Assembly (NCBI GenBank): GCA_946615275.1
Contig: CAMOHV010000034.1
Span: 1 to 8,780 of the forward strand
From: an uncultured Verrucomicrobiota bacterium
GTDB taxonomy: Bacteria > Verrucomicrobiota > Kiritimatiellia > RFP12 > UBA1067
Direction of reading: 5' to 3'
DNA length: 8,780 nucleotides
Shown in pieces: positions 1 through 6,178 of the stretch (the stretch's first letter is position 1; every line of letters begins with the position of its first letter). The translations under genes were made by a program, and so were the position numbers. The notes beneath the pieces were generated by a model. The model was not told where the DNA came from, did no database searches, and worked only from the letters and a program-made list of their open reading frames with translations.

Positions 1-374
1 CTGATCCATTCCTCCACATCGGGTCGTCCGGCGGCGCGCTCGGCTTCAAGCCGCTCGCCAAGCACGTCGCGCGTCTCGGCGATGGCGTCGAGGATCGAAC
101 GCGCCTCGGCCGCAAGCTCGGCGTTCTTGCTCCTGAGGCTCATCTTGAAGAGCGCCAGCGCCTTGCCCTCCGCGGGCTGGCCGAGCACGAAACGTTCCTT
201 TACCTTGACGAACTTCTTCCAGACAACCCCGCCTGCGAGGTTGAAGCCCACCGCGGCCGAGGGCATGTTGGTGGCGGCCGCCGGCGGCGCATTCGTCGCG
301 GCGGCGGACGGCGCGTCTGGAGAAGTGGCTGCCGCCGCCAGAGCGAATGAAAGCACCTGTGCGAGGAAGGTCAT
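1..374 (-). CDS. Partial secreted protein, paralog of the neighbouring gene's C-terminal domain
   Basis: This is the N-terminal 124 codons of a gene that leaves the window at base 1. The ATG at 374-372 overlaps the TGA of the upstream gene (ATGA, 4 bp), and a purine-rich AAGAGG lies just before it, which indicates translational coupling. Residues 1-17 form a hydrophobic, Ala-rich segment that could be a signal peptide, although it lacks the usual N-terminal positive charge. Residues 18-42 are a low-complexity Ala/Pro/Thr/Asn linker with a repeated AAATN. From W52 the protein aligns over about 60 residues, with a single one-residue gap, to residues 127-189 of the gene upstream. Shared positions include the WK.F start, the ILDA core and the EAER end, at roughly 40% identity by eye. 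The domain is helical and charged; I do not recognise a function. It is the fourth gene of the TPR/VWA operon. Confidence 0.75.
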   Translation of the reverse strand, partial: MTFLAQVLSFALAAAATSPDAPSAAATNAPPAAATNMPSAAVGFNLAGGVVWKKFVKVKERFVLGQPAEGKALALFKMSLRSKNAELAAEARSILDAIAETRDVLGERLEAERAAGRPDVEEWI

Positions 375-1096
375 TTCCTCTTCTTGGGCGCGATCAGCGC
401 CTTGTACGCCGAGACGACGGCCGGGTCGGCCGCGTAGGCGGAGATGTCGGCGGCGTACTTGCCCTTCTCGGACGGCCACGTCTTGGCGAAGAGCATCATG
501 TCGCGGTACGCCTCGGCCGGGGCGGAGGAACGCTCGGCCTCGATGTCCGCAATGAGCGAATCGTGGCGGCGGGCTACGGCGTCGAGGATGGCCTGCGCCT
601 CCTCGGCCACGCCGGGCTTTGTGGATTTGAGGCCTTTTCGGAACGGGGCGAGGGCGGAGCCTTCCACCGACGAGCCGAGGAGCGCGAACTTCTTACGGTA
701 CATCTTGAAGTTCTTCCACTCCACTCCGGCGACGAGGTAGCCGGGCGGCGGCATGTCGGTTATGGCGTTCACGACCGCGGCCTCGGCCTGCTTGTCGTCG
801 CCGCCCTCGTATGCGATGCGGCCTGTGCCGTCTATCACGCGGAAGCGGTCGGGGCCGGGACGTGTCTTCGAGGCGAAGACGAATGTGCCGGCATGGCTGT
901 CGGAATAATGCGCGGCGAACTTGCGGACGGACGCCTCCTTGTCGGACCCGGGCGGGAAGCCCGCGACGAGCGCCACCTTGCCGCGGAACGGATTCGCGCT
1001 GGGCGCGTCCTGCCCGGCGACGGACGGCCAGGACATGGCGCACGCCAGGGCGCAGGCGAAAACGACGGGGATTATTCTACTTGATTTCATTTTCAT
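371..1096 (-). CDS. Secreted protein with a cysteine-free thioredoxin-like N-terminal part and a helical C-terminal domain
   Basis: The product is about 241 residues from the ATG at 1096. An in-frame ATG at 1111 would add five residues and one at 1090 would remove two; 1096 gives the best signal peptide (MKMKSSRIIP followed by a hydrophobic run to about residue 27, cleavage near VAG|QD). Residues 37-112 read like a thioredoxin-fold protein: a hydrophobic strand (KVALVAGF), then a helix, then the paired strands FRVIDG and GRIAYEG. The mature chain has no cysteine, so there is no CXXC and no redox activity is expected. Residues 120-241 form a helical domain shared with the next gene downstream; its WPSEKGKYAADI stretch resembles the tails of TPR-associated periplasmic proteins. 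The gene overlaps the VWA gene by about 20 bp and the next gene by 4 bp. The fold call is by eye; the function is unknown. Confidence 0.75.
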   Translation of the reverse strand: MKMKSSRIIPVVFACALACAMSWPSVAGQDAPSANPFRGKVALVAGFPPGSDKEASVRKFAAHYSDSHAGTFVFASKTRPGPDRFRVIDGTGRIAYEGGDDKQAEAAVVNAITDMPPPGYLVAGVEWKNFKMYRKKFALLGSSVEGSALAPFRKGLKSTKPGVAEEAQAILDAVARRHDSLIADIEAERSSAPAEAYRDMMLFAKTWPSEKGKYAADISAYAADPAVVSAYKALIAPKKRK

Positions 1097-3065
1097 AGGG
1101 GATCGGCACATTGTAGTTCTCGGAGAAGAGCTTCAGGTCGCGCATCAGCTGCGGTGTGGGGTTGATGGTGTAGTCCTCCACCTGGGCGTAGAGGCGGCGC
1201 CTGGCCCATTCGTCCTTCGCCTCGGGGCCCAGCGTGGCGGCGGGGGAGAAGGAGAGGCGGAACATGTTCTCGTACACCTTGGCGCCGTTTAGCCCGCGCA
1301 TCTTGAACGTGATCTCCTTCTGAGAGGCGGGGCAGAGGCCCCATATCTCGAGAGGCTGCGCCTGGTAGAGGTTGGTGACGCGGCGGGGGTAGGGCTCCAC
1401 GCGCGAGGCGGAGGTGAAGATCACGGATATGTCGGTGAGCACCGGGTCGGCGAACTTGGCCACGAGGTCGGGGAGCCCGCTCGCGGCGCGGAAGCGGAAT
1501 CCCTCGTGGCGGGCCCAGCCGCCGCGGTTGCCGCGCGCGAGCATGTCCATGAGATAGGCGTTGGCCTTGTCCTTCACGCCGTACATGTAGACGGAGACGA
1601 GGCCGTCGTTCAGCTCGGCGAAGCGCGAGATGATCTCCGCGGAGCGCGTCATGCCGCTGGTGGCCTCGCCGTCGGTGATGACGACGGCGACGATCGGGCG
1701 GTCAGGAGAGCGCGGGAGGGCGAGGACGGACTTGAGCGTGGCGAACACGTCGGTGGAGCCGTGCGCCGAGAGCGCGCCGAGCCAGGCAGACGCCTTGCCG
1801 AGCGACGGCTTGTCGGGCGTGCGCCAGCCGTTGAAGAGGTACTGCACCCTGTTGCGGAACGCGCCGATGTTGAAGCGGTCGCCCGGGTTGAGCGTCCTTA
1901 TGTGGTCGTCCACGAAGTTGCGGCAGGAGCGCAGGCGGTCCGGGCCGATCGAGCCGGACACGTCGATGAGGTACACGATGTCCTTGGCCACGACCGGCAA
2001 CGGATGCTCGGCGCGGGACGATACGCTCAGGCGGAAGTACTTGAACTGCGGATGCGCCGGGTCCATCCACCATGCGAGGTCGCAATGGACATGCTCCTCG
2101 AACGGCGCGCCCTCCTCGATGGTCTCGTCGCGCAGTTCGCGCACTGCCTCCTTCGCCTTCTCGACGATCTTCTCGTCGACGATCGGGGCTGGCGGCGGAA
2201 CGCCCGCGGGCGGCTTAGGCGCGGACTCCTCCCGCGCCTTCCTCTCGGCCTCCTCGCGCCTCTCCCTCTCTCGCGCCTCGGCCCTGCGGCGCGCCTTCTC
2301 CTTCGCCTGGCGCGCCACCGCGCCCTCGCCGAGCTGGAACGCGCCGTCTCCGTCACCGTCTCCGCCGGCGCCGATGGATGCGCCGTCGCGGTTGCCCATG
2401 TTGCCGAATCCTCCGACAGGCGGCGCGGCTATCGGCGGGGCGGGCGCGTCGAAGGCCGACTTCGCGGCGGCGGCCGACGACTTTGCCGCCTCGGTCTTGG
2501 CGGCGGCGGACTGCGCCTCCACGCTCTTCGCGAAGAGGTCCGCCGGCGGCGAGATGTCCGGCGCGCCCTTGATGCGCGGCACGGCCGGGATCACCAGGCG
2601 CGGCAGCGCGGCCTTCTCGTCGGGTACGATCGGATTCTCGACGACGGCTATCTCCTCGCGCGGGCGCAGCGCCGGCGCCTCGGGCTTCGGCGCCTGTGCG
2701 GGCGGCGTCTCGGCGAGCGCGGCCGCCTCGTCTGGCGGGCGCGGCGGCGCCTCGTTCGCCGGTATCTCCTGGGAGAGGCGCTCGACGCGGTGGTACTCGT
2801 CCTCCACCACCGGCGCGGCGGCGGGGCGGCCCAGCGCCTCCACGGCGGCGGCGAACGGGTCGCCCTTGAGCTGGCTGACCTGCATCACGGGAAGCTCCTT
2901 GGACCACTTGCGCGTGGTGCGCAGCTCGTCGGCGGAGATCGTGGAGAACGTGCAGTCGGAGAGCCCGAACATCATCACGGCGTGTATCGCCACCGAGAGG
3001 ATGAGGGCGCACACAAGAAGCAGGAGCCTGCTTTCATTCTCCTCAGAGGGCAGATTTTCTTTCAT
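1077..3065 (-). CDS. VWA-domain protein with a TonB/TolA-like membrane anchor
   Basis: This is a 662-residue inner-membrane-anchored protein. Residues 13-34 form one transmembrane helix containing SVAIH (S24...H28), the SxxxH signature of TonB and TolA helices that engage ExbB/ExbD or TolQ/TolR. A long disordered part follows: Pro-rich 105-170, Ala/Lys-rich 180-215, Gly/Asp-rich 218-242, a charged Arg/Glu/Lys helix 250-282 like TolA domain II, and Pro-rich 283-296. Residues 360-545 are a von Willebrand A domain with a complete MIDAS site: D368, S370 and S372 (DVSGS), T438 (GSTD) and D465 (ITDGE). Residues 545-662, with the DEWARRRLYAQ stretch and a final NVPIPYENE, resemble the C-terminal part of inter-alpha-trypsin-inhibitor-type VWA proteins, but no VIT domain precedes the VWA. 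It starts inside the TPR gene (23-bp overlap). A role in energised or metal-dependent envelope adhesion is inference. Confidence 0.88.
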   Translation of the reverse strand: MKENLPSEENESRLLLLVCALILSVAIHAVMMFGLSDCTFSTISADELRTTRKWSKELPVMQVSQLKGDPFAAAVEALGRPAAAPVVEDEYHRVERLSQEIPANEAPPRPPDEAAALAETPPAQAPKPEAPALRPREEIAVVENPIVPDEKAALPRLVIPAVPRIKGAPDISPPADLFAKSVEAQSAAAKTEAAKSSAAAAKSAFDAPAPPIAAPPVGGFGNMGNRDGASIGAGGDGDGDGAFQLGEGAVARQAKEKARRRAEARERERREEAERKAREESAPKPPAGVPPPAPIVDEKIVEKAKEAVRELRDETIEEGAPFEEHVHCDLAWWMDPAHPQFKYFRLSVSSRAEHPLPVVAKDIVYLIDVSGSIGPDRLRSCRNFVDDHIRTLNPGDRFNIGAFRNRVQYLFNGWRTPDKPSLGKASAWLGALSAHGSTDVFATLKSVLALPRSPDRPIVAVVITDGEATSGMTRSAEIISRFAELNDGLVSVYMYGVKDKANAYLMDMLARGNRGGWARHEGFRFRAASGLPDLVAKFADPVLTDISVIFTSASRVEPYPRRVTNLYQAQPLEIWGLCPASQKEITFKMRGLNGAKVYENMFRLSFSPAATLGPEAKDEWARRRLYAQVEDYTINPTPQLMRDLKLFSENYNVPIPYENEIK

Positions 3066-5202
3066 AGCGTTTCCTCCTCTCCTCGTCCAGCTCGTCGGCC
3101 TCCTTGGCCTTGCCCTGCGCGCGCAGGATGCGGGCGGCGCTTTCGAGCGCGCGCGGCGAACGTTCGGGGTCGTCGAAGAGCGTGCCCACCATGAGGTGGT
3201 AGCCGAGCGCGGCCTTGGCGTCGCCGCGCGCCTCCTCGTTCTCGGCGAGGGCGGCGTACGCGGCCACGCGGATGGAGGCCAGCTCCGGGGCGCGGCAGCG
3301 CTCTACGGTGTCGGAGAGCAGCCTGCGGGCCTCTTCGTGGTGGCCCGCGGCGGATTCGGCGCGGCCGAGGGCGAGCGCGGCCATGGCGGCGCGGTCGGTC
3401 TTGGCGTCGCAGGCGAGGGCGCGTCTGTAGGCGGCCATGGCGGCGTCGCGCTCGCCGCGGGCCTCGTGGGCGGCGCCCGCCAGGGCGGCGCCGATCTGGT
3501 TCCAGGAGGCGTCGGCCTTGCGCCTCTCGAGCGCCTCGGCGGCGACGATGGCGGCGGGGGCGTTTGAGACGGCGAGGAGCGTCTCGGCGGCCCATGCGAG
3601 GTGCGCGGGGGCGAGGCGCTCGGCGGCCTTCGTCGACAGAAGCTCTGCGAAGAGGGCGGCGGCCTCGGCGTCCGCGCCGCGCGCGCGCAGGATGAAGGCT
3701 AGCTCCATCTTTATCTCGCGGTCGAACTCGGCGGTGGGCCTGGCCTTGAGGGCGGCGCGGAAGAGGCGCTCGGCCTCGGGGGCGTCGTCGGAGCCGCGCG
3801 CGGCTACGCCGCGCCAGTAGAAGAGCTCGAAGTCCGCGGCGCGGCCGGGGAAGCGGCGCTCGAGCTCGGCGAGCGTGCGCGTGGCGGAGCGGTACTCCTT
3901 GAGGCGTATCTCCTCCATGCCGCGCGCGCGCAGGGCGTCCGCGGAGAACGGGGAGTCGGGGTAGCGGGTGAGAAGCTCGTTCCAGTCGCGCACGGCGTCG
4001 GCGTTGGCGCCCATGCGCGCGGCGACGAGTCCGGCGGTGTAGAGTGCGCGCGGCGCGAACGCCGGGTCGCGCGACGCGGCCACGCGGCGCGCGTACTGCA
4101 CTGCCAGGACCGGCCGCTCCGCCGCGAGCGCGGCCTCGTAGCCGTAGGTGAACACGCGGTTCACGACATTGGACGGCGGATCGGCGCGCGCTGCGAGATC
4201 GTCCAGCACGCCCTTGTGGTCGCTCTCGGCGGCGCGCAGGGAAAGGCGCTCGAACCATTCGGTGTCGGCGTACTTGCCGTACGGGAACGCCTTGAGCGCG
4301 GCGGTGTAGGCGGCGATGGCCTCTGTGCGCCGCTCCATGCGGCGGAGCGACGCGGCGGCCAGATAGTGCGCGTCCTCGGCGTTCTTGCCGTCCCTCAACG
4401 GCGCCGCCAGGGCAAGCGCCTCGGCGTAGGATCCGCTCAGGAAGAGCGACCATGCGGCGTATATCTTGGACTCGGCCGCGCGGGAGCCGTCCGGCCACTT
4501 CGAGATGAGCCGCCTGAAGATCGCAGCCGCCTCCGAGTGCTTCCCCTCCTTGTAGCTCAGATATCCAGAGTAGAACAGCGCCTCCTCCGCCACCGCCGGA
4601 TCCTTCGACGCCGCCAGGTCCAGATACGCCGCGAGCGCCAGGCGCCTCTCCCCGGGATCGTCGGACGCCGAGAGTATCGTAGCCTCCCTCAGCCTCGCGA
4701 GCTGCGCGAGCGCGTTCCCCTTCACGAGCGACGCCGCGCGCGAATAGTACTTGGCCGCGCCCTTCGCGTCGCCGCCGGCCTCCGCCGCCTCGCCCAGGTG
4801 GAAGAGCGCGGACTGCCTTACGTCCTTCGGCGCGTCGTCGCGGTCGAGCGCGCACAGGTACGCCGCGCGCTGCGAGACTGGCGAGAGCAGCGCGCGGTTG
4901 AGGCGCGCGTAGTCGGCGTATGGCGACTGCGGCGCCACCTCAAGAAGATCGCCGTAGAGCTTCGCCGCCGCCGGCTTGCGCCCGGCGCGGCGGCACGTCT
5001 CCGCGAAGCGGAAGAGGAATTCGTCCTTCGGCAGATCGGCCCCTCGCAGGGCAAGGTACTCCCTGAGGGCGTCGTCGTAGAGGCCGCGCTTCGCGAGCTG
5101 GTTGGCCAGCGCAAAGCGGTCCGCCGCCAGCGCAGCGTCGGCCACTGCGAACGCCGGCGCGGACAGGAGGATCGCGATGGCTACAATGATGGTTTTGAAC
5201 AT
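3043..5202 (-). CDS. Large secreted TPR-repeat protein
   Basis: This is a 719-residue helical repeat protein that is probably periplasmic. Residues 1-19 are a Sec signal peptide (MFKTIIVAIA then ILLSAPAFA, cleavage near AFA|VA). TPR-like units with the usual Gly, Tyr/Phe, Ala and Pro spacing can be seen around 35-55, 61-93, 132-160, 206-238, 277-307, 386-417, 423-452, 459-488, 568-600 and 607-672; several end in a YPDSP or WPDGS type turn, as in the YbgF/CpoB and BamD classes. The acidic/basic end (695-719) overlaps the start of the VWA gene. No catalytic motif is visible, so a scaffold role for the VWA protein or for other envelope partners is the likely job. It is the first gene of the operon, and its start lies 75 bp from the divergent tmRNA gene. 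There is no Shine-Dalgarno before its ATG. Confidence 0.88.
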   Translation of the reverse strand: MFKTIIVAIAILLSAPAFAVADAALAADRFALANQLAKRGLYDDALREYLALRGADLPKDEFLFRFAETCRRAGRKPAAAKLYGDLLEVAPQSPYADYARLNRALLSPVSQRAAYLCALDRDDAPKDVRQSALFHLGEAAEAGGDAKGAAKYYSRAASLVKGNALAQLARLREATILSASDDPGERRLALAAYLDLAASKDPAVAEEALFYSGYLSYKEGKHSEAAAIFRRLISKWPDGSRAAESKIYAAWSLFLSGSYAEALALAAPLRDGKNAEDAHYLAAASLRRMERRTEAIAAYTAALKAFPYGKYADTEWFERLSLRAAESDHKGVLDDLAARADPPSNVVNRVFTYGYEAALAAERPVLAVQYARRVAASRDPAFAPRALYTAGLVAARMGANADAVRDWNELLTRYPDSPFSADALRARGMEEIRLKEYRSATRTLAELERRFPGRAADFELFYWRGVAARGSDDAPEAERLFRAALKARPTAEFDREIKMELAFILRARGADAEAAALFAELLSTKAAERLAPAHLAWAAETLLAVSNAPAAIVAAEALERRKADASWNQIGAALAGAAHEARGERDAAMAAYRRALACDAKTDRAAMAALALGRAESAAGHHEEARRLLSDTVERCRAPELASIRVAAYAALAENEEARGDAKAALGYHLMVGTLFDDPERSPRALESAARILRAQGKAKEADELDEERRKRYERKSAL
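3066..3078 (-). promoter_or_regulatory. Strong ribosome binding site for the VWA gene
   Basis: On the minus strand AGGAGG (3073-3078) lies 7 nt before the ATG at 3065. It sits inside the last codons of the TPR gene, encoding part of that protein's charged C-terminal end. This is the clearest Shine-Dalgarno in the operon. It fixes the start of the VWA protein despite the 23-bp overlap. Confidence 0.75.
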
Positions 5203-5211
5203 AGGTTGATT

Positions 5212-5245
5212 ATTTTATCATAAAGGGGGTTGACGCGAAAGAGAA
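5212..5245 (-). promoter_or_regulatory. Probable promoter of the TPR/VWA operon
   Basis: The minus strand carries an AT-rich block, with TATGAT at 5217-5222 and the alternative TAAAAT at 5212-5217, as a -10 element immediately before the TPR start codon. The -35 region (TTCTCT at 5240-5245 for the TATGAT choice) is poor. Either -10 would start transcription only about 2-8 nt before the ATG at 5202, giving a leaderless or almost leaderless mRNA; this agrees with the absence of a ribosome binding site. The block overlaps the divergent tmRNA promoter region. Confidence 0.4.
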
Positions 5246-5258
5246 AATGAGAGATAAT
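5230..5258 (+). promoter_or_regulatory. sigma70-like promoter of ssrA
   Basis: TTGACG (5230-5235) and GATAAT (5253-5258) are separated by exactly 17 bp; each matches the consensus at five of six positions. Transcription would start near 5265, about 13 nt before the mature tmRNA 5' end at 5278. That leaves a short leader for RNase P to remove. It is the best-matching promoter in the window, as expected for a highly expressed stable RNA. Confidence 0.75.
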
Positions 5259-5277
5259 ATGCGCGCAAGCTCTTCAT

Positions 5278-5631
5278 GGGGGTGATCCGGTTTCGACGGG
5301 ACGTGTGGAGACCAGATTGCGCGCCGAGGACGTCGGTTGGCCTCGTTAATCATCCGGCAAAACCATAATCGCGAACAACGATTACTCTCTCGCGGCCTAA
5401 CATTGGCCCCGATGTCGCCCGGCAGACGCCTGCTAAGCCGCCGCGGCATAACTCAGCAGGACTTGGTTCGGAGCGCTCCGCTCGCGCGTCGGGCCCACGT
5501 ACAACCGAGCGGGTGCGGACGGATAAGCCCGTGAATCGGCATACCGCCCGCGAGACTAAAGGTTCACTACGCGCGTAGATGTTTGGCCAAAGCCGCTCCG
5601 GACGGGGGTTCGACTCCCCCCACCTCCACCA
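5278..5631 (+). ncRNA. ssrA: tmRNA (transfer-messenger RNA)
   Basis: tmRNA rescues stalled ribosomes: it is charged with alanine, enters the A site with SmpB, and supplies a short ORF that tags the unfinished protein for proteolysis. The one-piece gene is complete at about 354 nt. The seven acceptor pairs can be read directly: GGGGGUG at 5278-5284 pairs with CACCUCC at 5621-5627 (one G-U). The discriminator is A5628 and CCA is encoded at 5629-5631. The 5' segment has the tmRNA-typical GGTTTCGACGGG. The T-arm is GGGGG (5604-5608), loop TTCGACT, CCCCC (5616-5620). The middle holds the tag ORF and the GC-rich stretches expected for the pseudoknots. The adjacent GC-rich hairpins downstream have no T-run, so a classical terminator is not seen. 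Confidence 0.96.
5371..5400 (+). other. tmRNA tag-peptide reading frame (ANNDYSLAA)
   Basis: The frame begins with GCG at 5371, preceded by TAATC, close to the conserved TAGTC/TAGTA found just before the resume codon in other tmRNAs. It encodes ANNDYSLAA and stops at TAA 5398-5400. With the alanine carried by tmRNA the full tag would be AANNDYSLAA. The terminal LAA is the signal read by ClpXP-type proteases, and the N-terminal AN.. is the usual SspB-contact region in other bacteria. Confidence 0.88.
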
Positions 5632-5688
5632 TCCTTCGCACGGCCTGCCGGCCGTGACTACGGATGGCAGGCCGTGCGAAGGATGGTG
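5627..5688. repeat. Perfect 23-bp inverted repeat that includes the tmRNA 3' end
   Basis: The arms are 5627-5649 and 5666-5688, with a 16-nt spacer. They are exact reverse complements. The left arm begins with CACCA, the last five bases of tmRNA, so the gene end is built into the palindrome. The inner part of the left arm can instead form its own hairpin: CACGGCC (5639-5645), loop TGCC, GGCCGTG (5650-5656). There is no T-tract after the right arm, so an ordinary intrinsic terminator is not the obvious explanation. It may aid tmRNA 3' processing or termination, or mark the edge of an insertion. Confidence 0.9.
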
Positions 5689-5721
5689 TCCTCCGTAGCC
5701 GGCGAAGCCGCGAAGGAGGAC
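5688..5721. repeat. Second hairpin with an inner stem, adjoining the first
   Basis: GTCCTCC (5688-5694) pairs with GGAGGAC (5715-5721), and inside it CGGC (5700-5703) pairs with GCCG (5707-5710) across a GAA loop, leaving a small internal loop. TCCGTAG (5692-5698) is also the exact complement of CTACGGA (5658-5664) in the spacer of the first palindrome, so the two structures can exchange partners. This resembles GC-rich palindromic intergenic repeats of the REP kind. Confidence 0.75.
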
Positions 5722-5745
5722 CACTAGTAGAGGGCCACTAGTACA
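5718..5745. repeat. Two tandem copies of a 14-bp unit containing CCACTAGTA
   Basis: Bases 5718-5731 and 5732-5745 match at 12 of 14 positions; both contain CCACTAGTA, whose core ACTAGT is itself palindromic. The first copy overlaps the right arm of the second hairpin. The remaining 54 bases up to the GIY-YIG start show nothing beyond a ribosome binding site. Confidence 0.7.
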
Positions 5746-5799
5746 AGGACGAGAATGAATAGCGCAACTTTGAACAACAAATGAGAAGACAAGGATACC

Positions 5800-6039
5800 A
5801 TGTTCTACACCTACATACTTAGAAGCATTTCTGATCCCACACAACGGTATATAGGGCATACCGCTGACCTACGCTCCCGTCTTGATGAGCATAATTCTGG
5901 CAAGTCCGCTCATACGGCTAAATTCCGTCCATGGAAGGTCGAGACTTACCTTGCGTTTGAATCGATAGACAAAGCACAGGCTTTTGAACGGTACTTAAAG
6001 ACAGGATCTGGGCATAAATTTGCTCGCCGACATTTCTAA
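5800..6039 (+). CDS. GIY-YIG single-domain nuclease-like protein
   Basis: This 79-residue protein is a minimal GIY-YIG domain (UPF0213/YhbQ-like size class, usually about 80-100 residues). Y3-T-Y5 stands for the GIY motif, Y17-I-G19 for YIG, R25/R27 with H31-N32 form the conserved helix, and E63 in FERYLK is the expected metal-binding glutamate. It ends with GSGHKFARRHF, a tail common in these small proteins. The family cleaves DNA with a metal ion; the target of small free-standing members is generally unknown. AAGGA at 5791-5795 serves as ribosome binding site 4 nt before the ATG. The gene is clearly richer in A+T than the neighbouring operons, which suggests separate acquisition. It lies alone between the ssrA repeats and two gene remnants. 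Confidence 0.88.
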   Translation: MFYTYILRSISDPTQRYIGHTADLRSRLDEHNSGKSAHTAKFRPWKVETYLAFESIDKAQAFERYLKTGSGHKFARRHF

Positions 6040-6040
6040 G

Positions 6041-6178
6041 ACAATTCTCTGCGACAGTGACCTCGTCGAGGCCTCGCCCGCCTTCGACTCGCTCTCCACC
6101 GACTGCACCGAACTCATCAAGCTCCTCACCGCCAACGTCAAGACGGCGAAGGAGAATGCATTTCATCTTATTCAATAG
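6041..6178 (+). pseudogene. C-terminal remnant of a four-helix-bundle (23S rRNA IVP-like) protein
   Basis: From about 6047 an open frame without its own start reads ILCDSDLVEASPAFDSL and then STDCTELIKLLTANVKTAKEN. This matches the last helix and end of the four-helix-bundle family related to proteins encoded in 23S rRNA intervening sequences, whose C-termini typically carry the pattern EL.K.LT...KT.K.N. Only about the last 40 residues remain of a protein usually near 120. Similarity stops near 6157, and the frame continues as unrelated residues to TAG at 6176-6178, where it meets the VapC remnant coming from the other strand. The fragment is GC-rich, unlike the GIY-YIG gene 2 bp away. Family assignment is by eye and no start or promoter is present. 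Confidence 0.6.

Noticed and set aside
1506..3567. Two very long plus-strand open frames (562 and 645 codons) opposite the VWA and TPR genes
   Set aside because: They lie antisense to well-supported genes in GC-rich DNA, where stop codons are rare. Their translations are low-complexity Arg/Ala/Gly/Ser with no domain, and no ribosome binding site was seen.
5278..5631. A tRNA gene at the encoded CCA
   Set aside because: The T-arm and acceptor belong to tmRNA: the acceptor's partner strand is at 5278-5284 and a tag ORF lies between. There is no anticodon arm.
5627..5721. CRISPR array or classical intrinsic terminator
   Set aside because: There are no regularly spaced repeats with unique spacers, and no T-run follows either hairpin.
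5350..5859. Minus-strand frame of 169 codons across ssrA, containing WWRWGESNPRP
   Set aside because: It is antisense to tmRNA. The GESNPRP peptide is the familiar artefact of translating the complement of a tRNA/tmRNA T-arm and 3' end.
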